64,000 bases of DNA from assembly GCF_018596335.1 (NCBI RefSeq), contig NZ_JAHEPS010000005.1, positions 62,001 through 126,000 on the forward strand. Direction: 5' to 3'. Source of the stretch: Shewanella jiangmenensis (lineage in GTDB: Bacteria > Pseudomonadota > Gammaproteobacteria > Enterobacterales > Shewanellaceae). Every line of letters starts with the position of its first letter. Positions within the stretch are counted from its first letter, which is position 1. Of this stretch, positions 28,296 to 37,811 are shown one piece after another. The translations under genes were made by a program, and so were the position numbers. Under the pieces are notes generated by a model, which made no database searches, had not been told where the DNA came from, and saw nothing but the letters and a program-made list of their open reading frames with translations.

Positions 28296-29981
28296 TCAGC
28301 GCATCGAGAGCAACATTTCTTCCGGCTGCTCCAGATACTGCTTCCAAAGGTTACAGAAGCGGGCAATGGTGCCACCGTCAATCACGCGGTGATCGCCGCT
28401 CCAGCTTACCTGCATGATTTTGCGGGCCTGCACGCTGCCGTCTTCGGCAAAGCGTGGCAGGGTTTGCAGTTTGCCAAGCGCCACAATCGCCACTTCGGGC
28501 TTATTGATAATGGGCGTTGCCACAGTGCCGCCAAGGGCGCCAATGTTGGAGATGGAGATAGTGCCACCCTTGAGATCGGCCGGGCTGACGCGGCCGCTGC
28601 GGGCAGCATCGGTCAGGCGGGTGATTTCACGGGCGATGTCAAGAATCGACTTGTTTTGCACGTCCTTCACGTTTGGCACCAGCAGACCCACTTTCGAGTC
28701 AACCGCCATTCCGATGTTGTGGCTCGCCTTGTAGGTGAGCTCAGTACAATCGGCGTTTACCTGGCTGTTAAGCACCGGGAACTTTTCAATGGCAAGCGAC
28801 AGTGACTTCATGAAAAATGGCATCATGGTCAGCTTAAGCTCGTCGCTGCTGTAGCGGGTTTTAAGCCGCTCGCGCAGCGCCACCAAATCAGTCAGGTCAA
28901 TCTCTTCACAATAGGTAAAGTGCGGAATGCTGGACACTGAGTCCATCATCTGGCGTGCCATGGCCGCTTTAACGCCGCGGATTGGCTCGACTGTGTCGGC
29001 GCGGGAGCTTGCAGCCGTTACAGAGGACGCCAGCGATGCGGACGAGGCAAGCGATGCAGACGAGGCAACTTGCACTGGCGATGCATTCACTGCAGCTGAT
29101 GAAGCTTGGGCAGACTGCGCCGCAGAAGACGCGACTGCCTGAACGCCTGCGCCAGCTTTGCCGCCCTTGAGATACAGGTCAATATCTTCTTTGTAAACGC
29201 GGCCATGTTTGCCACTGCCTGGCACCAGCGATAAGTCCACATCCAGGCTTCGTGCCATGCGGCGCACCGCAGGGCTTGCCAGCGCCTTACCATTGCCGAC
29301 CTGAGCTACAGCAGTGTGAGCGGAAGGGACAGTACCGGACACCCCAGATACTGCCGATACAGACTGAGCGGATGGCGCAGCTGACTGCTCGGCCTCGACT
29401 TCAATGGCGTACAAAGGCGCATGCACCTTGGCAAGCTGACCCTTGCGGTAATGCAGTGCCACAATTTTACCGGCCTTGAGCGCCGGAATTTGTACCAGTG
29501 CCTTGTCGGTCATCACGTCGGCGATGGGCTGATCTTCAACCACAGTATCGCCTTCATTTACCAGCCACTCGACCAGCTCACACTCGACAATACCTTCGCC
29601 AATGTCCGGCAGTAAAAACTCTTCCACCTGACGGCCTGCAGCTACAGGCGCTGTGGCGGCGGCAGTAGCTGACTGAGTCTGAGCCTGGATCTGAGCCTGA
29701 GCCTGAGCCTGAGCAGCTACACCGCCAACAGGGGCATCTTCGCCATCAATTTTTACTGCGTACAGGGGCGCGTGCACCTTGGCAATTTCACCCTTGGCGT
29801 AATAAAGCTTGGTGACTACGCCGGCAAAGGGCGCCGGAATTTGCACCAGCGCCTTGTCGGTCATGACATCGCATATGGGCTGATCTTCAGCGACTGTGTC
29901 GCCTTCATTCACCAGCCACTCAACCAGCTCACATTCGACCACGCCTTCACCGATGTCCGGCAAAATAAAATCCTTAATCAT
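28296..29981 (-). CDS. bkdB: Branched-chain 2-oxoacid dehydrogenase E2 (lipoamide acyltransferase)
   Basis: E2 core of the branched-chain 2-oxoacid dehydrogenase complex, which passes the acyl group from lipoamide to CoA in valine, leucine and isoleucine breakdown. The 561 residues hold two nearly identical lipoyl domains (about 1-80 and 120-195), each with the lipoylated Lys in DVMTDKALVQIP. An AQAQAQ/QSATAAA linker, an E1/E3-binding domain (SPAVRRMARSLDVDLSLVPG, about 235-270) and a long Ala/Ser linker with duplicated ASSASL units follow. The C-terminal ~230-residue catalytic domain has the active-site motif SWSGDHRVIDGGTIA. Two lipoyl domains in this E2 is more than the usual one in Pseudomonas BkdB. 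Last gene of a three-gene operon; it starts 8 bp after bkdA2. Confidence 0.96.
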   Translation of the reverse strand: MIKDFILPDIGEGVVECELVEWLVNEGDTVAEDQPICDVMTDKALVQIPAPFAGVVTKLYYAKGEIAKVHAPLYAVKIDGEDAPVGGVAAQAQAQAQIQAQTQSATAAATAPVAAGRQVEEFLLPDIGEGIVECELVEWLVNEGDTVVEDQPIADVMTDKALVQIPALKAGKIVALHYRKGQLAKVHAPLYAIEVEAEQSAAPSAQSVSAVSGVSGTVPSAHTAVAQVGNGKALASPAVRRMARSLDVDLSLVPGSGKHGRVYKEDIDLYLKGGKAGAGVQAVASSAAQSAQASSAAVNASPVQVASSASLASSASLASSVTAASSRADTVEPIRGVKAAMARQMMDSVSSIPHFTYCEEIDLTDLVALRERLKTRYSSDELKLTMMPFFMKSLSLAIEKFPVLNSQVNADCTELTYKASHNIGMAVDSKVGLLVPNVKDVQNKSILDIAREITRLTDAARSGRVSPADLKGGTISISNIGALGGTVATPIINKPEVAIVALGKLQTLPRFAEDGSVQARKIMQVSWSGDHRVIDGGTIARFCNLWKQYLEQPEEMLLSMR

Positions 29982-29989
29982 ACCGGCTC

Positions 29990-30967
29990 CTAGAAGTTGA
30001 CACTGGCCTTGATGGCTTCAAAGGTCTTGAGCGCATCGGGCATGTATTCTTTTTCGTGAATGAGCGGATACGGGGTATCAAGACCACAGACACGGGCGAT
30101 GGGCGATTCAAGGTACAGGAAGCACTCTTCCTGAATGGTGGCGGCGATTTCACCGGCAAAGCCGCCGGTGAGCGGCGCTTCGTGGTTTACCAGCAGGCGA
30201 CCTGTCTTTTTCACCGACTCGGCAACCGTGCCCACATCCCAGGGGGCCAGAGTGCGAAGGTCGATGATTTCACAGGAAATACCCTCTTTTTCAGCCATGT
30301 CGGCCGCTTTTTCGATGATTTCCATCTGCGCACCCCAGGCCACCAAGGTGATGTGCTTACCTTCACGCACCACTTCGGCCTTGCCAAGTGGCAGCTCGTA
30401 GTCGCCTTCGGGTACTTCGCCAACGCTGGCGCGGTAAAGGCGCTTGGGCTCAAAAAATACCACCGGGTTTTTATCACGGATAGCGGCCAGCAGCAGGCCC
30501 TTGGCCTGATAGGCATTGCGGGGTACCACAACCTTAAGGCCCGGCGTCTGGGTGAAGTAAGCCTCAGGCGACTGAGAGTGATAATGGCCGCCGTTGATGC
30601 CGCCGCCATAGGGCGTACGGTACACCAGACCGCCGACATCGAACTCGTTACCGGAGCGATAGCGGAACTTGGCGCTCTCGTTCACTATCTGATCGAACGC
30701 CGGAAAAATGTAATCGGCAAACTGAATTTCGGCCACGGCGGTGGTGCCGTTGGACGCGAGACCATTGGCAAAACCGGCAATGCCCTGCTCGGTCAGCGGG
30801 GTGTTGAAACAGCGGCCCTTGCCAAAGGTGTCCTGCAGACCAGAGGTGGCGCGAAACACGCCGCCAAAGTGGCCCACATCTTCACCAAACACCAGCATGC
30901 TGGGGTCTTTTTCCATCGCAATGCGCAGGGCACTGTTGATGGCTTGCAACATATTCATTTCAGCCAC
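29990..30967 (-). CDS. bkdA2: Branched-chain 2-oxoacid dehydrogenase E1 beta
   Basis: Beta subunit of the thiamine-diphosphate E1 component, which decarboxylates branched-chain 2-oxoacids. The 325 residues have the transketolase central-domain segments ([39 protein letters not shown]) and C-terminal domain ([18 protein letters not shown]). It starts 3 bp after bkdA1, so the two E1 subunits are translated in balance. The [19 protein letters not shown] and [16 protein letters not shown] segments agree with BkdA2 rather than pyruvate dehydrogenase. Confidence 0.96.
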   Translation of the reverse strand: MAEMNMLQAINSALRIAMEKDPSMLVFGEDVGHFGGVFRATSGLQDTFGKGRCFNTPLTEQGIAGFANGLASNGTTAVAEIQFADYIFPAFDQIVNESAKFRYRSGNEFDVGGLVYRTPYGGGINGGHYHSQSPEAYFTQTPGLKVVVPRNAYQAKGLLLAAIRDKNPVVFFEPKRLYRASVGEVPEGDYELPLGKAEVVREGKHITLVAWGAQMEIIEKAADMAEKEGISCEIIDLRTLAPWDVGTVAESVKKTGRLLVNHEAPLTGGFAGEIAATIQEECFLYLESPIARVCGLDTPYPLIHEKEYMPDALKTFEAIKASVNF

Positions 30968-30970
30968 GGC

Positions 30971-32149
30971 TTACAGTCTCCCTGAGGTCTTTGGATAGGC
31001 TTGCGGATATTTGGCCACGTGGGCCTTGAGCGACTCGAGCTGCTTTTTCAGCGCGTCAGTCGGCACGTCGTACACATCCTCAATAATTTCATCCAAACGG
31101 GGAGCCGGGACTTTTTCAGCCACTTTCACTGCCGCCAGTACTTCTTCACGGTAGCGCTCGGTCAGGGCGTCATCGTCGGCGACATTGAGCCAGCCTTTAT
31201 TGATAAGCCACAGTTTGAAGCGTTTGACCGGGTCGTGCTCGCGCCACTTGGCCTCTTCATCCTTGGAGCGATAGCCAGACGGATCGTCAGAGGTTGAGTG
31301 AGCGCCAAGGCGGTAGGTCATGGCTTCAATCAGTACCGGTGCATTGTGCTCAAGCGCATAGGCGCGGGCCTGCTGGGTTGCCGCCAGCACCGCCAGCATG
31401 TCGTTGCCATCCACCCGGATGGTGTGCATGCCATAGCCCACGCCGCGGCTTGCGATGCCGTTACCGGCAAACTGCTCGGCAGTGGGGGTGGAGATGGCGT
31501 AGCCGTTGTTACGGCAGAAGAAAATCACCGGGGCTTTGAGCACAGCCGCCATGTTAAGACCGGCGTGGAAATCGCCTTCGGACGCGGCGCCTTCACCGAA
31601 ATAACAAATGGCTACGTTACGCTCGCCCTTCATTTTCAGGCTGTAGCCAACACCGGTGGCCTGGGGAATCTGGGTGCCGAGCGGCGATGAAATGGTTTGA
31701 TAATGCAGCGCAGCCGTGCCGTAGTGAATGGGCATCTGGCGGCCTTTACCGAGATCTTTCTCGTTACTGAACATCTGGTTCATAAACTGCTCAGTGGTAA
31801 AGCCGCGATAACGCAGCGCCGCATGCTCACGGTACTGGGCAAGAATAACGTCTTTGTCATCGAGCGCCGCAACGCTGCCGACAATGGCGGCTTCTTCGCC
31901 GGTACAGGTCATATAAAAGCTGATCCGGCCCTGGCGCTGGGCGCCGAGCATGCGCTCATCGAGCACCCGGGTAAACACGCAGGTGTCGTAAATGCGCTTG
32001 GCGAGGGCTTCGTCGATATGCGGCAGCACCGCCCCTTCATGGGGAGTACCATCCGCCTGGAGAATACGTAAAATCGGGATGTGCAAAGAGTCCTTATTCA
32101 GGAAGGAGACCTTATGCACAGTCTCTTGGTTTGTTGATGCGTTGCTCAT
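30971..32149 (-). CDS. bkdA1: Branched-chain 2-oxoacid dehydrogenase E1 alpha
   Basis: Alpha subunit of the thiamine-diphosphate-dependent E1 of the branched-chain complex. The 392-residue protein has the ThDP/metal motif as GEGAASEGDFHAG...FFCRNNGYAIS (about residues 190-225), and the loop YRLGAHSTSDDPSGYRS that in the mammalian enzyme carries phosphorylation sites. First gene of the bkdA1-bkdA2-bkdB operon; no E3 gene lies nearby, so the dihydrolipoamide dehydrogenase must be supplied elsewhere. A perfect 14-bp palindrome 65 bp upstream probably regulates it. Confidence 0.95.
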   Translation of the reverse strand: MSNASTNQETVHKVSFLNKDSLHIPILRILQADGTPHEGAVLPHIDEALAKRIYDTCVFTRVLDERMLGAQRQGRISFYMTCTGEEAAIVGSVAALDDKDVILAQYREHAALRYRGFTTEQFMNQMFSNEKDLGKGRQMPIHYGTAALHYQTISSPLGTQIPQATGVGYSLKMKGERNVAICYFGEGAASEGDFHAGLNMAAVLKAPVIFFCRNNGYAISTPTAEQFAGNGIASRGVGYGMHTIRVDGNDMLAVLAATQQARAYALEHNAPVLIEAMTYRLGAHSTSDDPSGYRSKDEEAKWREHDPVKRFKLWLINKGWLNVADDDALTERYREEVLAAVKVAEKVPAPRLDEIIEDVYDVPTDALKKQLESLKAHVAKYPQAYPKTSGRL

Positions 32150-32213
32150 ATTCTGCTCTTGTTATCATTGAGCCGGCTGCAGGCCGGTCTGTATGTAAAA
32201 CGCGGGATGAACA

Positions 32214-32227
32214 TTACGTTAACGTAA
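32214..32227. promoter_or_regulatory. Palindromic operator, LiuR-like, upstream of bkdA1
   Basis: TTACGTTAACGTAA is a perfect 14-bp palindrome, extended by an A and C. It resembles the operator I recall for LiuR, the MerR-family regulator of branched-chain amino acid and fatty acid breakdown in Shewanella and relatives. It is 65 bp upstream of bkdA1, which is the expected target. Confidence 0.6.
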
Positions 32228-32299
32228 ACTACCTGACAACGATTTCCCCCTGTCACCTGCCAAGTTTCACCCGCCGGCATGTATCAATTGCTTTACAGC

Positions 32300-33463
32300 C
32301 TATCGCACATCCGGATCCCGCGCCGGTACCAGCATGATCACGGTGCGCTGACCGATAGGCACCTTGGCGTTGGGAAACACCACTGCTTCGCTGTCGGCTT
32401 CAATCAGTATGTCCCTGCCGGCTTCCCGCGCTATCACATGGCCCTTTTCGAAGGCGGTGAAATTGGGCACGTCGCTGCTGAAGGTAAACTCAAAATCGTC
32501 GGCCTGTTTGTTAATCACACGGCGCACCTGATAGAGATTGACCTTGGTTTCATCAAATGGGGCAAGGCCAAGCGGCTCGGCGCAGATCAGGCGTTTTAGC
32601 ATCTCGCGGGTATCGGCAAACTTGCTCATGTCGTTTTGCCCCATGGGGAACACCTTACCCAGCTCAATGGTGAAGGCGTCGGCACGAAAATGCTCAGACG
32701 AGAAATAGCTGAAGGTCGTGGTCGGCTCGTGGTGAAACAGCACAGTATCCACACCGGCTGCGGCAAGGAACATAATTTGCTCGCCGCTGAAGGCCCGTCC
32801 GGCACGGTAGGGATAAATGGCAAATTTTTCGTGCTTTGAGCCACGGATAGCAGTGTGCAAATCGTAATGAATGCGGTGGCGCCCATCGCTTTTATCGCCG
32901 CCCTCGCCGCCTTCATTGAAAAAGCGCGTGACATAGGCTTCCAGTTTTTTAGCGCGAACGCGCTCAGGGTGACAAAGCCCCGGACCACGGCTGTGCTCAC
33001 CGCTAAAAAGCCGGTTCATGTTTTCATCGACTATGCGGGTGCCATTATTAATAGCGGGCGGATTGCCAATCAAAAAAAGTACCCGCTCGCCTGCGCACAG
33101 TGCGCCGCCAAGCAGGTCCTGAATAAGCGAGTTACACATCTCAATCGGCGCAGTTTCGTTACCATGAACGCCGCTGGAAATAACGATGTCTTTGCTGCTG
33201 CCAGAAAGTGGTTCAAACACCAGCACGCCTGTATCCCACAGACTCACGCGGGTATGACCACCAAGCTCAAACGGGGCAACAGGGTCAAGCTCAATGGGAT
33301 GAGTCAGGGTAAGCTCGAGAAAGTCGCGGCAGCCCTGCAGCAGGGATAATACCGGCTCGCTAAACGCAGCCGCATGTTGGCTTGATGCTTGGGATCTTGC
33401 TGATATCAGCGATGATGCTGGCGCTTGTGGTGATGCTGGTGATGATTGTGGTGGTGTAGGCAC
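32300..33463 (-). CDS. astE: Succinylglutamate desuccinylase AstE
   Basis: Zinc hydrolase that releases succinate from succinylglutamate, the last step of the arginine succinyltransferase pathway. Zinc ligands are in [14 protein letters not shown] and [19 protein letters not shown], and the catalytic Glu is probably in [16 protein letters not shown] at 33463 has GGAG 7 nt upstream, so the 387-residue form is likely real. It is longer than E. coli AstE (322), with an extra ~35-residue Pro/Ser/Ala N-terminal tail and a short Gly/Asp insert ([13 protein letters not shown]). The rest of the ast genes are not beside it: it stands alone between bkd and msrA. An early in-frame start after the tail cannot be excluded. 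Confidence 0.92.
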   Translation of the reverse strand: MPTPPQSSPASPQAPASSLISARSQASSQHAAAFSEPVLSLLQGCRDFLELTLTHPIELDPVAPFELGGHTRVSLWDTGVLVFEPLSGSSKDIVISSGVHGNETAPIEMCNSLIQDLLGGALCAGERVLFLIGNPPAINNGTRIVDENMNRLFSGEHSRGPGLCHPERVRAKKLEAYVTRFFNEGGEGGDKSDGRHRIHYDLHTAIRGSKHEKFAIYPYRAGRAFSGEQIMFLAAAGVDTVLFHHEPTTTFSYFSSEHFRADAFTIELGKVFPMGQNDMSKFADTREMLKRLICAEPLGLAPFDETKVNLYQVRRVINKQADDFEFTFSSDVPNFTAFEKGHVIAREAGRDILIEADSEAVVFPNAKVPIGQRTVIMLVPARDPDVR

Positions 33464-33768
33464 TTGAGGTCTCCTTTAATGCATCTTCGTTAGCCGGGCA
33501 CTATGGTGAGGACTTGACGCGCTGTGAGTCGTATTGGGGCAATCCTTTGAAACACGCCAGGCAAAGTCCATAACACCTTGTGCAGGTTACGAATGTTTTG
33601 CCAATCTTAACACAGCTATTTAAGCCCAAGCGCAATCATTTACGCAAAGGTCAACTACGCAAAGGCAATCCGCGCGGTTGCACTGCGTCCATCCAAAGTG
33701 GCAAGCTCTTGCAATTGCGCGGCAAATCTTACAAAATTCGGCCATCCAGACATCTAAACGAGGTTGTT

Positions 33769-34263
33769 ATGTCCACATCTGCTTCTGCCCTTGCCACCTT
33801 TGGTGCCGGTTGTTTTTGGGGCGTTGAGTACTTTTTCCGCCAGATCCCAGGCGTACTCAATGCCACCTGCGGTTACATGGGTGGCAACGACAAATATTCC
33901 CGCTATGAAGACGTAAAAAAAGGTATCACCGGCCATGCCGAAGTGGTTCAGGTTGAGTTTGACCCAAGCATAGTGAGCTTCAACGATCTTCTCGATGTGT
34001 TTTGGAAAAACCATAATCCTACCTCCCTTAACCAGCAAGGCGGCGACATTGGCACCCAGTACCGCAGCACCATTTTTTACCACGACAAGCAGCAAAAAGC
34101 CGAAGCCGAAGCCTCGAAACTGGCCTTTGCCCGCTCCGGCAGATGGGGTACCCGCCAATTGGTGACCGAGATAGTGCCTCTGCAGACCTTCCATGTGGCT
34201 GAGGAATACCATCAGAATTACCTCGACAAAAACAACCTGCCAAGCTGCCATATCGAGTATTGA
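33769..34263 (+). CDS. msrA: Peptide methionine sulfoxide reductase MsrA
   Basis: Repairs methionine-S-sulfoxide in proteins. The ATG at 33769 has GAGG 5 nt upstream and gives 164 residues; the frame continues 63 codons upstream without MsrA similarity. The catalytic motif GAGCFWGVEYFF (Cys near residue 16) is intact, and the Glu/Tyr pocket is in GHAEVVQVEFDP and TQYRSTIFYH. The C-terminus ends YLDKNNLPSCHIEY. A tandem array of 14-bp units lies between the stop region and the terminator. Confidence 0.96.
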   Translation: MSTSASALATFGAGCFWGVEYFFRQIPGVLNATCGYMGGNDKYSRYEDVKKGITGHAEVVQVEFDPSIVSFNDLLDVFWKNHNPTSLNQQGGDIGTQYRSTIFYHDKQQKAEAEASKLAFARSGRWGTRQLVTEIVPLQTFHVAEEYHQNYLDKNNLPSCHIEY

Positions 34264-34368
34264 TGGTCTTTTGGGTCTTGGGCATGAAGGCGGCGGGCTT
34301 TCGGACGACCAGTTCAAAGCAGCATTGAGCGCCGCCAGACGGCTCGCAAACAAAGCGGCTTAGAAAAA

Positions 34369-34449
34369 GATTCTGAAACGTAGACGCTGAAACGACGATT
34401 CGGAAACAAAGACGCTGAACACAACTCAGCAATAGGATTCAGAAACAAA
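34369..34449 (+). repeat. 14-bp degenerate tandem array (six units) after msrA
   Basis: Units of GATTC-N-GAAAC-NNN and GACGCTGAA-NNNNN alternate at 14-bp steps: 34369, 34383, 34397, 34411, a shortened 11-bp unit at 34425, and 34436. Together they run directly into the terminator at 34446. The array begins ~105 bp past the msrA stop. Confidence 0.75.
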
Positions 34450-34476
34450 AACACCCGCTCAGGCGGGTGTTTTTTA
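34446..34476. terminator. Bidirectional terminator between msrA and the NhaC gene
   Basis: AAAAACACCCGCTCAGGCGGGTGTTTTTTA: stem AACACCCGC/GCGGGTGTT with flanking A and T runs between convergent genes. Confidence 0.88.
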
Positions 34477-34497
34477 TTGGCGAGGATTTTTCCACTA

Positions 34498-35880
34498 TCA
34501 GGCGATAATGATAAAACCAACGAAGGCCAGTGCCGCCGCAATCAAGGCGTAAGGCAGCTGAGTTACCGCGTGGCTTACCAGGTTACAACCTGAGCCCTGG
34601 GCCGCAAGTACCGTCGAGTCTGAGTAGAAGCACGCCTGGCTGCCAAAGGATGAAGCAGACAGCAGCGCACCAATCACCAGCGCGGTATCGGCGCCAACGG
34701 CGTTGGCAAGTGGCATCACAATCGGGATGGTCACCGCAAAAATACCCCAGCTTGAACCGGTGGCAAAGGCCAGCACCGCCATGGCGAGGAACACCACTGC
34801 AGGCAACATCTGCGCCGTCATGTACGGGCTTAAGGTGTTAATTACATACTGAGGCAGCAGCAGCTGATCGCACACGTCCTTAAAGATGAACGCCGCGATA
34901 ACAGTACCGATGGCCGGCAGCATGCTCTTAAAGCCGTCAATCATCTGATCCATCATTTCAGACAATGGCATCAGGCGCTGAACAGCATAATAAGGCAGTG
35001 TCACCACCAGAGTCGCCAGCAGGCCTTTCCACACGTCGATGTCGAAGTACACGGTAAAGGCAACCAGCAGACCGAGCGGTACCAGGAAGTTATGCAGTTT
35101 GCCCTGCTTGTCGGCGTGCTCAAACTCATCTTCGATGGCTTTAACCGCGTATTCGTCAGAGGTTTGCACGTTGTCCCAGTTCACCTGCTCTTTGGCAGGC
35201 TCGCCCTGCGCAGCCGCAAGCTCGGCTTTTTTCATCGGGCCGATGGCAGGTACTATGCCCAAAACAACCAGCAGCACCATAATAACGGCAAGCCAGGCAT
35301 AGAGCATGTAAGGGATGGCAGACATATACACGCTGATCCCCTGACCTTCTGCGGCCACCCCGTTATCAACCAGCAGGCCGCCAAAGAACACAGCCCAGGT
35401 AGACAGCGGCACCAGCACGCACACAGGCGCAGCGGTGGAGTCAACCACATAGGCGAGCATCTCACGGGATACCTTGAACTTATCTGTTACCCGCTTCATG
35501 GTTTCACCCACGGTCAGCGCGTTCAGATAGTCGTCGATAAAGATAACCAGACCGAGCACAAAGGTCATAAACAGCGAGGACTTGCGTCCTTTCGCCAGCG
35601 TGATGGCCTTATGACCAAACGCCAGCGCACCGCCGGTACGAACCAGAAGCGCAATCAGGGCACCAAAGCTGCCGCACACCAAAATCAACCAACCAATGGT
35701 CTCGTCCTGCATCACTTTAAGCGATGCATCGGCAAAGTTCCCCAGCACAGCACTGGGATCCAATAACAACAGACCGGAAATAGCACCCAAAATCAGTGCA
35801 AGAATGGGACGGCGCAGCCAAATGGCAAGCGCGAGAACCACCACAGGTGGGATCAGACTTATCGCTGTCGGTTCAGACAT
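34498..35880 (-). CDS. NhaC-family Na+/H+ antiporter
   Basis: Multi-pass inner-membrane transporter of 460 residues, start ATG 35880 with GGAGG about 10 nt upstream. About 11-12 hydrophobic segments are visible, for example LIPPVVVLALAIWLRRPILALILGAISGLLLL, AFIFKDVCDQLLLPQ and SWGIFAVTIPIVMPLANAVG. The FIDDYLNALTVG segment is typical of the ion-transporter superfamily that includes NhaC. A charged loop of ~50 residues (about 215-270) separates the halves. Members exchange Na+ for H+, but others carry amino acids such as tyrosine or malate/lactate, so the substrate is not certain. No co-transcribed neighbour; msrA is convergent. Confidence 0.85.
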   Translation of the reverse strand: MSEPTAISLIPPVVVLALAIWLRRPILALILGAISGLLLLDPSAVLGNFADASLKVMQDETIGWLILVCGSFGALIALLVRTGGALAFGHKAITLAKGRKSSLFMTFVLGLVIFIDDYLNALTVGETMKRVTDKFKVSREMLAYVVDSTAAPVCVLVPLSTWAVFFGGLLVDNGVAAEGQGISVYMSAIPYMLYAWLAVIMVLLVVLGIVPAIGPMKKAELAAAQGEPAKEQVNWDNVQTSDEYAVKAIEDEFEHADKQGKLHNFLVPLGLLVAFTVYFDIDVWKGLLATLVVTLPYYAVQRLMPLSEMMDQMIDGFKSMLPAIGTVIAAFIFKDVCDQLLLPQYVINTLSPYMTAQMLPAVVFLAMAVLAFATGSSWGIFAVTIPIVMPLANAVGADTALVIGALLSASSFGSQACFYSDSTVLAAQGSGCNLVSHAVTQLPYALIAAALAFVGFIIIA

Positions 35881-36393
35881 GCAATCAGGTCCTCCGTCAG
35901 GGCCCAAAATGGGCTAAAGGAAAGTGAATTCGGCAACGCAAATTTCAGGAAAACCTGGCACCGAGATTGCTGCTTTATTATCGGCAAACCGCCAGTCGGT
36001 CAGGTTACTGCTGCCGCCGTTGTTTGTGCCTGGCAAAAAACATCGGGCAGAAAATAATGTGCATCGACAGACCAGTCAACCAGAAATTTCATTCAACAGC
36101 GATTTTTTTTAACGAATTGGAAAACTATACCTTTTCACCCTTTAACATCAGTTAGTTATCCCCAAGCGAGTAAAAGCTCCACCCCAGTCACAGTGCGAAT
36201 AACCATGCGCCGGCGCTAAGGCGGAACATCTGAGTAAAAACGCCCTTAAACCGCAACATTCAGCCCTGCCAAACCGGGCGTTTGTTTCCGATTCATCTGC
36301 TTAACAGACCGTGACTTTTGGTGCACACAGCCTACAAAGGTACGCCACATAGCATTAACTACTGTTTACGCTATTAACATGGCCGCGTATATA

Positions 36394-36430
36394 GAATTTT
36401 TTACTGAATTATTTTTGAATTTTTTGAATT
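36394..36430. repeat. Phased A/T tracts upstream of alaA
   Basis: GAATT followed by T-runs starts at 36394, 36406, 36417 and 36426, roughly one per DNA helical turn. Such phasing can curve DNA and raise promoter activity. It lies ~85-120 bp upstream of alaA. The rest of the 630-bp gap (35.88-36.51 kb) shows no gene or hairpin with a T-run. Confidence 0.5.
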
Positions 36431-36512
36431 TGTGCTCTTTTGCGCGTAAGCAAATTTCAGTATTGTGAAGCCTTCGCTTTTGATACAAACAGCCAGGGTC
36501 TTGAGGTAAAGG

Positions 36513-37727
36513 ATGCGTCCCATCATTAAATCGAACAAATTAGATACCGTTTGCTACGACATTCGTGGGCCGGTACACAAAGAAGCACGTCGTCTTGAGG
36601 ACGAAGGGCACCGCATACTCAAGCTCAACATAGGAAACCCCGCCCCCTTTGGTTTTGAGGCGCCGGAAGAAATCGTTCGCGACGTCATACTCAATCTGCC
36701 GAGTGCCCAGGGTTACTGCGAGTCCAAGGGCCTCTTTTCAGCCCGTAAGGCGATAGTGCAGCATTATCAGTCCCAGGGCATTTTCGGGGTCGATATTGAA
36801 GATGTGTACATCGGCAACGGCGTGTCTGAGCTGATTGTGATGGCAATGCAGGGGCTTTTGAACAGCGACGATGAAATCCTTATCCCCTCGCCCGATTATC
36901 CGCTGTGGACGGCGGCGGCAAACCTTGCCGGCGGCAAAGCGGTGCATTATCGCTGCGATGAATCTGCCGACTGGTTTCCCGATCTTAGCGACATCAAGTC
37001 CAAAATTTCGCCCCGCACCCGCGGCATTGTGATAATCAATCCCAACAATCCCACCGGCGCCGTCTATTCCCGCGAGCTGCTGCTGGAAATCGTTGAGCTT
37101 TGCCGCCAGCACTCACTGATTTTGTTTGCCGATGAGATTTACGACAAAATTCTCTATGACGATGCCAAGCACATCCCTGCTGCCGGTTTGTCGGATGATA
37201 TTCTCACCGTCACCTTCAACGGCCTGTCGAAAGCCTACCGCGCCGCCGGTTTTCGTGTCGGCTGGATGATGCTCTCAGGTAATCTCAAGGCCGCCAAAAG
37301 TTACATCGAAGGCCTGGATATGCTCGCCTCGATGCGCCTTTGCGCCAACGTGCCTAACCAGCACGCGGTGCAAACCGCCCTTGGCGGCTATCAGAGCATC
37401 AATGAGCTTATTCTGCCAAGCGGCCGCCTGACGGTGCAGCGCGACACCTGTTATGAGTACCTGAACTCTATCCCCGGTGTCAGCGTGACCAAGCCCAAGG
37501 GCGCGCTGTATGCCTTCCCGAAACTCGATGCCAAAAAGTTCAACCTGCGCGACGATGAGCGCCTGGTGCTTGATTTGCTGCGGGATAAAAAAATCCTGTT
37601 GGTTCAGGGCAGCGCCTTTAACTGGCCGGAGCCGGATCATCTGCGGGTAGTGTTTTTGCCCCATAAGCAGGATTTGGAAAAAGCCCTGCTGGCCTTTGGC
37701 GAGTTTTTGGAAAACTACCGTCAGTAA
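36513..37727 (+). CDS. alaA: Glutamate-pyruvate aminotransferase AlaA
   Basis: PLP-dependent alanine-forming aminotransferase (E. coli AlaA/YfbQ). The 404 residues align end to end: NVCYDIRGPV-type N-terminus (MRPIIKSNKLDTVCYDIRG), LNIGNPAPFGFEAPEEIV, and the PLP lysine in FNGLSKAYRAAGFRVGW. IINPNNPTGAVYS and FADEIYDKILYDD are conserved cofactor contacts. Start ATG with GAGG upstream. It is followed by yfbR, as in E. coli. The 3' end has a 15-bp repeat over the stop codon. Confidence 0.97.
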   Translation: MRPIIKSNKLDTVCYDIRGPVHKEARRLEDEGHRILKLNIGNPAPFGFEAPEEIVRDVILNLPSAQGYCESKGLFSARKAIVQHYQSQGIFGVDIEDVYIGNGVSELIVMAMQGLLNSDDEILIPSPDYPLWTAAANLAGGKAVHYRCDESADWFPDLSDIKSKISPRTRGIVIINPNNPTGAVYSRELLLEIVELCRQHSLILFADEIYDKILYDDAKHIPAAGLSDDILTVTFNGLSKAYRAAGFRVGWMMLSGNLKAAKSYIEGLDMLASMRLCANVPNQHAVQTALGGYQSINELILPSGRLTVQRDTCYEYLNSIPGVSVTKPKGALYAFPKLDAKKFNLRDDERLVLDLLRDKKILLVQGSAFNWPEPDHLRVVFLPHKQDLEKALLAFGEFLENYRQ

Positions 37728-37768
37728 CCGCGCCGTCAGTAGCCAGGCCCCAGTTACCAAATTAGCGC
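37718..37768 (+). repeat. Tandem repeats at the alaA stop
   Basis: CCGTCAGTAACC (37718) recurs as CCGTCAGTAGCC 15 bp later (37733). The first holds the stop TAA (37725-37727); the second puts TAG in the same frame at 37740. A second 11-bp repeat, TACCAAATTAG, follows twice (14-bp step) up to about 37780, ahead of the terminator. Confidence 0.8.
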
Positions 37769-37786
37769 TACCAAATTAGAGTAAAT

Positions 37787-37811
37787 AAACCGCCTTCGGG
37801 CGGTTTTTTTA
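37787..37811 (+). terminator. Rho-independent terminator of alaA
   Basis: AAACCGCC-TTCG-GGCGGTTT followed by T-run: 8-bp stem with a UUCG tetraloop. Confidence 0.9.
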
